64,000 nt of DNA from JAJRVM01 sp963700515. GTDB taxonomy: Bacteria; Planctomycetota; Planctomycetia; Pirellulales; Pirellulaceae. A program made the translations under genes and the position numbers. The stretch lies in assembly GCA_963700515.1 (NCBI GenBank), contig CAVOXY010000023.1, forward strand, positions 55,455 to 119,454, given 5' to 3'. The first letter of the stretch is position 1. Every line of letters begins with the position of its first letter. Below the pieces are notes generated by a model. That model saw only the letters and a program-made list of their open reading frames with translations, did no database searches and had not been told where the DNA came from. Positions 60,233 to 64,000 of this stretch are shown here, one piece after another.

Positions 60233-60666
60233 GACACCATCAACTCGGACAATCGCGTCCGAAGTTGCTCCGGGATCGGCATCGGACTCGGGAGGTTTGC
60301 CAGCCACGAAACGACAGCAGACACTCGTCAGAGTGCCCGTGGCGATTTCCCGCTGCTTCACGCGGAACCGAAACCCATACGTGATACTGGCCGTACCAAT
60401 GCGGACCACGCACACCTCGATGTCCAGCTGATCCTCAAACCGCGCCGAGTCGTGGTACTGACACTCGGCGGCGACACGCGGCCAGCTGATGTTGCCTGTG
60501 GCCTGCGGATCCTCCAACGGCAGAACCACGCTCGTACCGAGTGTCCCGCAGCAGTTCATGCTCGGCCTCCTCCATGTACGGTGAAGTAGGTCGAAAAATG
60601 CATGATTCCAGCCGCATCCGTGTCGCGGAATTCAACGCGACGACAAGTTCGGTAGGGTGCCGGCAT
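60229..60666 (-). CDS. 4HBT acyl-CoA thioesterase-like protein (frameshifts)
   Basis: About 145 residues from ATG 60666. Hot-dog thioesterase motif RRVEFRDTDAAGIMHF with Asp, then YMEEAEHELLR, GTSVVLPLEDPQATG, SWPRVAAECQYHDSARFEDQ and PIPEQLRTRLSELM. The frame moves at least near 60545 and 60282, and the MHF/YM segment shows a further compensating pair. The stop overlaps the prenyltransferase-repeat gene start. Hydrolyses acyl or aroyl thioesters; substrate unknown. Confidence 0.72.
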
Positions 60667-60796
60667 GGTCAGTCCTGTACTATCTGCCCTGTACTGCGAG
60701 GCATTCACGTCTGTTTCGTTATCCCACCAGCGTCCGTGCCCCGTTGCCGCCCCAGACGGCGCCGGGTGACTTTCCGTGACACGCCGCGCCGCGCAT

Positions 60797-60833
60797 AAAA
60801 CAAGCCTGTGGCGGTTTCCCCTCCAACAGGCTT
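60797..60833 (-). terminator. rpsR terminator
   Basis: 8-bp stem AAGCCTGT (60802-60809) with ACAGGCTT (60826-60833); on the minus strand TTTT follows after a G. Located just past the rpsR stop. Confidence 0.7.
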
Positions 60834-60852
60834 GCGGATACTGGGTGGTCGA

Positions 60853-61117
60853 CTATTCGCCCGTATAGGGCAACAGCGCCATGAATCGAGCGCGCTTGAT
60901 CGCCCGCGTCACCGCATGCTGACTGGCTGCGGAGCAGCCCGTCTTGCGGCGGCCCACGATCCGGCCGTGGCGGTTGATCAGCTTCTTGAGCAGTTCCACG
61001 TCCTTGTAGTCGACATACATTGGTCGTGGTCGCTGGCCATCGACGAAAATCGGGTCCTTCTTCTTGCCGCGAACGCGGCGTCTTGGACCGTTTGCGGGGC
61101 CTGATTGTACGTTTCAT
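60853..61117 (-). CDS. rpsR: 30S ribosomal protein bS18 (frameshift near start)
   Basis: The frame ending at TAG 60853-60855 reads GPRRRVRGKKKDPIFVDGQR, YVDYKDVELLKKLINRHGRI, GRRKTGCSAASQHAVTRAIK and RARFMALLPYTGE. This is bS18 with the expected C-terminal RAIKRARFMALLPYT. No start codon exists in this frame before a stop at 61114-61116; ATG 61117 (MKRT) lies one base out, so an extra base near 61107 is inferred. The complete protein would be about 87 residues. As an essential gene it should be intact, so this is a strong sign of sequence error. Confidence 0.85.
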
Positions 61118-61390
61118 GATCACTCGTTCAATGAATGTAACTACTTATCATTTCCGAACTTGTCGGCGACTATCCAATCATTTCTCGGGTTTGCGAATCG
61201 GTCATTTTACGCAATTCGCTTGAAAACGCAAGCCACCGCAGTGCCCGGTAATTCTACTCGACCGCACCCGCGAATCTTGGGAGGGCGAGGCGTCCTGTCG
61301 AGCTATGTCGGTACCCGGCACCCCGGCTCAGCAGGAGCTTCGTCCTCCCGTCCTCCCGGTTCGCTCGATTGCCCCGATAGCCGGCACGGA

Positions 61391-62635
61391 TTAAGTCTGT
61401 TTCGCTGCCAAACCAGCGTTCGCTCTGACGTCGGCGTCCATGTCAGCAAACAGGCTACCAGCCCCGTCGTGGAACACTCGGCCGATGAGCAGATCGGTCA
61501 GGTTTGCCTGATGTTGCGGGTGGTCGCGGAGGAAACGGCCGAAACTGAACTCAGGGGTATAAAAGGCCTGGACGAGTCGTCGTACCCACTGGGCCCCCTG
61601 TTGAAAGGAGGGGATCCACTTGCCGAGTTGTTCCTGCGAGACATCGCCAGTGGCCAGCCCTTGCACAATCGCGTCCGCAGCCAATTGGCCCGTAACGAGT
61701 GCGAAGTAGACGCCCGAGGAGTAGATGGGGTCGATGAAACCAGCCGCATCACCCACGCTCACCCAGCCGTCGCCGGCACCTCGTGACACCGTGTACGAGA
61801 ATTCGCGGACCACGCGGAACTGGCTGACCAATTCCGCGTCCATGAGCCGATCGGTCAGCGCCGGACAGCGAACTAGTTCATCTTCGAAGATTTCGGATGG
61901 TTCGCCACGGTCTTTCAGCAGGTAGTCCGCATTCCCGACGACGCCGATGCTGGTGACGCCGCCAGAGAGGGGGATAAACCAGAACCACGAGTGCTTCTCT
62001 TGCGTGTGCAGGACAATCGTCGCGCCGCCATGATCTCCGGGGTCACGTTGAGCTCCGCGATAATACCCCCAGACAGCCACCTTGCGCAGATCCGGATCGA
62101 AATGTTTCAAGTGCAGTCGATTTGCGATGATGCTTTGTTGTCCGGTAGCATCCACCACGACTCGGGCGCACACCGTGCGGGTCTGGCCATCCGGGGTCTG
62201 GAGTCGCACGCCGGTGGCTCGGTCACCCTCCAGCAGCACTTCCAGGACGCGTGTTTGGTCATGGGCTTGGGCGCCTTTCTCGGCGGCGTGGTCGAATAGC
62301 AGCTGATCGAATTCCGCTCGATCGACTTGCCAGGTGCGAGAGCAATCGCGTGGGTCGTGGTCGGGAAAGAAAAATGGCTGCGACTGTCGGCCGGTGTGGC
62401 TGACGAACTGCACGCTGACTTTGCGGACAAACGAGCTGCGCTGGAGCTTCTCAAGCACTCCGAGTCGCTGAAAGACCCAGTAGGATTCTGGCATCAGTGA
62501 CTCGCCGACGTGAAAACGTGGCATTTTCTCTCGATCGACCAGCAACGTGGAGAACCCGGCCTCGGCGACCAACGCGGCGGCGGTTGATCCAGCGGGGCCG
62601 GCACCCATGACAATCGTGTCGTAGTAATCGTTCAT
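61391..62635 (-). CDS. FAD-dependent oxidoreductase of the halogenase-like type
   Basis: 414 residues from ATG 62635. FAD-binding GAGPAGSTAAALVAEAG at the N-terminus, then LLVDREKMPRFHVGESLMP, a GES-x-P loop seen in flavin halogenases and CmlS-like enzymes, and HSWFWFIPLSGG, which matches the WxWxIP motif. GDAAGFIDPIYSSGVYFAL is the second FAD contact. Geranylgeranyl reductase-like enzymes share part of this pattern but usually lack WxWxIP. Function inferred: halogenation or flavin-dependent hydroxylation/reduction of an aromatic or polyene substrate. Confidence 0.75.
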   Translation of the reverse strand: MNDYYDTIVMGAGPAGSTAAALVAEAGFSTLLVDREKMPRFHVGESLMPESYWVFQRLGVLEKLQRSSFVRKVSVQFVSHTGRQSQPFFFPDHDPRDCSRTWQVDRAEFDQLLFDHAAEKGAQAHDQTRVLEVLLEGDRATGVRLQTPDGQTRTVCARVVVDATGQQSIIANRLHLKHFDPDLRKVAVWGYYRGAQRDPGDHGGATIVLHTQEKHSWFWFIPLSGGVTSIGVVGNADYLLKDRGEPSEIFEDELVRCPALTDRLMDAELVSQFRVVREFSYTVSRGAGDGWVSVGDAAGFIDPIYSSGVYFALVTGQLAADAIVQGLATGDVSQEQLGKWIPSFQQGAQWVRRLVQAFYTPEFSFGRFLRDHPQHQANLTDLLIGRVFHDGAGSLFADMDADVRANAGLAAKQT

Positions 62636-62779
62636 CGAGTTTCGGAGGGTTGGGTGGGTGGGGCGTGGGGAGTGTTGGAGTAGTTGGAGTGGCGTTATTT
62701 TAGCGTTACTAGCGACAATTCTCCAATACTCATTTGTTCCAACCCCTCGCTGCTGCGGCAAGCCTGACGCGTCGTTTGG

Positions 62780-63352
62780 CTATTCCGGCTGGGGGGCGAT
62801 GATTTCGAGCAATTCTACGGCTGGTTCCCCGTTGCAGTAAATCAGCGCGGTCCGTCCATAGGTGGTGGTCGGGTGGTCGAGGCCAAACGTCTGGCAGAGT
62901 TCCGGGCCGGTCCATATCTTCCACAGCGCAAAGAGTTGAACGCGCCGCAGAATGTTGTGATGAATCAGGATTCTACCGAGCGGGATTTGTTCGTTTTCGA
63001 TTTCCTCCCGTACGGTTTCGTCGAGATAGGCGAATCTCAATCGCACGACGCAGTACTGAAGGACTTGGCCGCCGCGAGCGCTGCGCAAAATACTCTTGCG
63101 TTCATAGTGCTGTTTCGAGAGCCGGCGACGCTTTACCTCGACGGCCACCGGGCAGCCATGAACCGCTTCTTGCGTGACGGTCATGTGGTCATGATGATCG
63201 AGCAGGCGCCGATAGAAGGTCGGGAGTTGGGCCGGCGCGACTTCTTCGAAGACGCCGACCGAGTCGCTGTTGGGGCTGAATAGCGTCAACAGACTCTCGA
63301 GATCAGGAATAACGGGTGGGGGGTGGTTCACGATTCCCGAGGGATCCTTCAC
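62780..63352 (-). CDS. Chorismate lyase (UbiC)-like protein
   Basis: 190 residues from GTG 63352, overlapping the polyprenyl synthase stop as GTGA, so translationally coupled. Pattern of UbiC/DUF98: LLDHHDHMTVTQEAVHG, the central ERKSILRSARGGQVLQYCVV, IPLGRILIHHNI and the terminal YGRTALIYCNGEPAVELLEI with Arg and Glu at positions resembling the E. coli active site. UbiC releases 4-hydroxybenzoate from chorismate. Planctomycetes are not known to make ubiquinone, so the product would feed another aromatic compound. Confidence 0.7.
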   Translation of the reverse strand: MKDPSGIVNHPPPVIPDLESLLTLFSPNSDSVGVFEEVAPAQLPTFYRRLLDHHDHMTVTQEAVHGCPVAVEVKRRRLSKQHYERKSILRSARGGQVLQYCVVRLRFAYLDETVREEIENEQIPLGRILIHHNILRRVQLFALWKIWTGPELCQTFGLDHPTTTYGRTALIYCNGEPAVELLEIIAPQPE

Positions 63353-64000
63353 TGCAGCGTCGTGACTTCCGGTGATTCGAGACCCAGTACCGGGTCGTCG
63401 GGGCGGTCGAGTACGGCTTCGATCAAGTAGCCGAACAGTCGCTGGAGTTGAGCAGGCTGCAACTGGTCGGCCACCTCTTGGGCTCGTAGTTCGTACTTGT
63501 CCACCAGTCGGCAGGCTTTGTCGAAGACTCCCGCCTGCTGGTAGATTTGGCGGACGCGTGCCAGGCGATAGTCCGCCGGTTTGCCATGGTCGTCGAGCAG
63601 CTTATGCAGCTGCTGCTGCCCTGCCGGCATCGAGGCTTTCCAGGGCCAACGCCCACAGGATCGTCGGGCGGCCGCCGAGGATATCTCCGCCGTGAGACAA
63701 TTTGTTGTGCTGATCACTCCGCCAGTCGTTCAAATCATTCAGGATCTGAAAGGCGACACCCAGATTGCGGGCGAACTGTTTGACGGGCGTGGCGTATTCT
63801 TCGATCGGGCCCGCCATGCGGACGCCGGCCAGGATGGCCGCTTCGAAAGCAGGTGCCGTCTTCAACGCATAGATTTTCAAGGCATCGATGGGTTTGAGTC
63901 GTTTGTCGTGCGAGTCGCGCCAGAGCAACTCCGCGCCTTGACCTTCCGACAGCTTGGTATGGGCGTCAGCCAGGCAATCGAGAATTTCGCTGACCGCCTG
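63349..64000 (-). CDS. Polyprenyl diphosphate synthase, C-terminal part (one frameshift)
   Basis: The 5' end lies beyond the window. Trans-isoprenyl synthase features: LKIYALKTAPAFEAAI, FARNLGVAFQILNDLNDW, where DLNDW is a variant of the second DDxxD motif, and GGDILGGRPTILWALALESL. After a shift near 63622 the tail reads QQQLHKLLDDHGKPADYRLA and VFDKACRLVDKYELRAQEVA. It condenses isopentenyl units; chain length cannot be judged. First visible gene of the minus-strand run that includes the UbiC-like protein. Confidence 0.8.

Overview
This 64 kb window is GC-rich chromosomal DNA that most probably comes from a member of the Planctomycetota (Pirellulales-like). The inference rests on family content: a DUF1570 protein, a zinc-ribbon-anchored S1C protease, a TraR/DksA-like protein with a degraded zinc finger, an RHS fragment, a prenyltransferase-repeat protein, a TerB/CbbX-type AAA protein and a 32-residue basic peptide. 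No ribosomal RNA is present, so the placement is inference.

Layout. Positions 1-5.4 kb hold the end of a 2OG-Fe(II) oxygenase, a Pif1-type helicase with HRDC and HTH domains, a transposase scar and an AbiEi/AbiEii toxin-antitoxin operon with a visible promoter and operator-like repeats. 6.59-16.30 kb reads as a decayed integrative element. It lies between an intact tRNA-Leu(CAA) gene (16247-16331) and a displaced copy of that gene's 3' half (6536-6588). It carries an RHS fragment, three toxin-antitoxin loci (one truncated), a zeta-toxin tail, a Tox-REase-5-like toxin with an immunity gene, a broken transposase and the C-terminus of a tyrosine integrase beside the tRNA. 16.8-26.7 kb has an ankyrin protein, the S1C protease, the DUF1570 protein and an overlapping SWIM/DUF6493 pair. 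A six-unit 110-bp tandem array follows at 26.9-27.5 kb. 27.8-49.4 kb is mostly housekeeping: proB, purF, trmB, a FabZ-like dehydratase, an MMPL exporter, trpD, a nucleoside hydrolase, an HtrA protease, a DksA-like protein, an FHA/coiled-coil protein, a sugar isomerase diverging from a Gfo/Idh/MocA oxidoreductase, a class III aminotransferase and a nucleoside deaminase. 49.7-64 kb is almost entirely minus-strand: queF, queE, a small membrane protein, the AAA+ protein, a PIG-L deacetylase, an ABC permease/ATPase pair, a prenyltransferase-repeat protein, a 4HBT thioesterase, rpsR, a halogenase-like flavoprotein, a chorismate-lyase-like protein and a polyprenyl synthase. The last group may form an aromatic/isoprenoid pathway.

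Many conserved genes (helicase, proB, purF, MMPL exporter, Gfo/Idh oxidoreductase, aminotransferase, ABC permease, polyprenyl synthase and even rpsR) are interrupted by one- or two-base indels. Because essential genes are affected, the likeliest cause is base-level sequence error rather than mass pseudogenisation. Split genes are therefore annotated as single loci with the break position stated. Start codons were chosen by ribosome-binding site, overlap and family alignment from memory; no database search was run.
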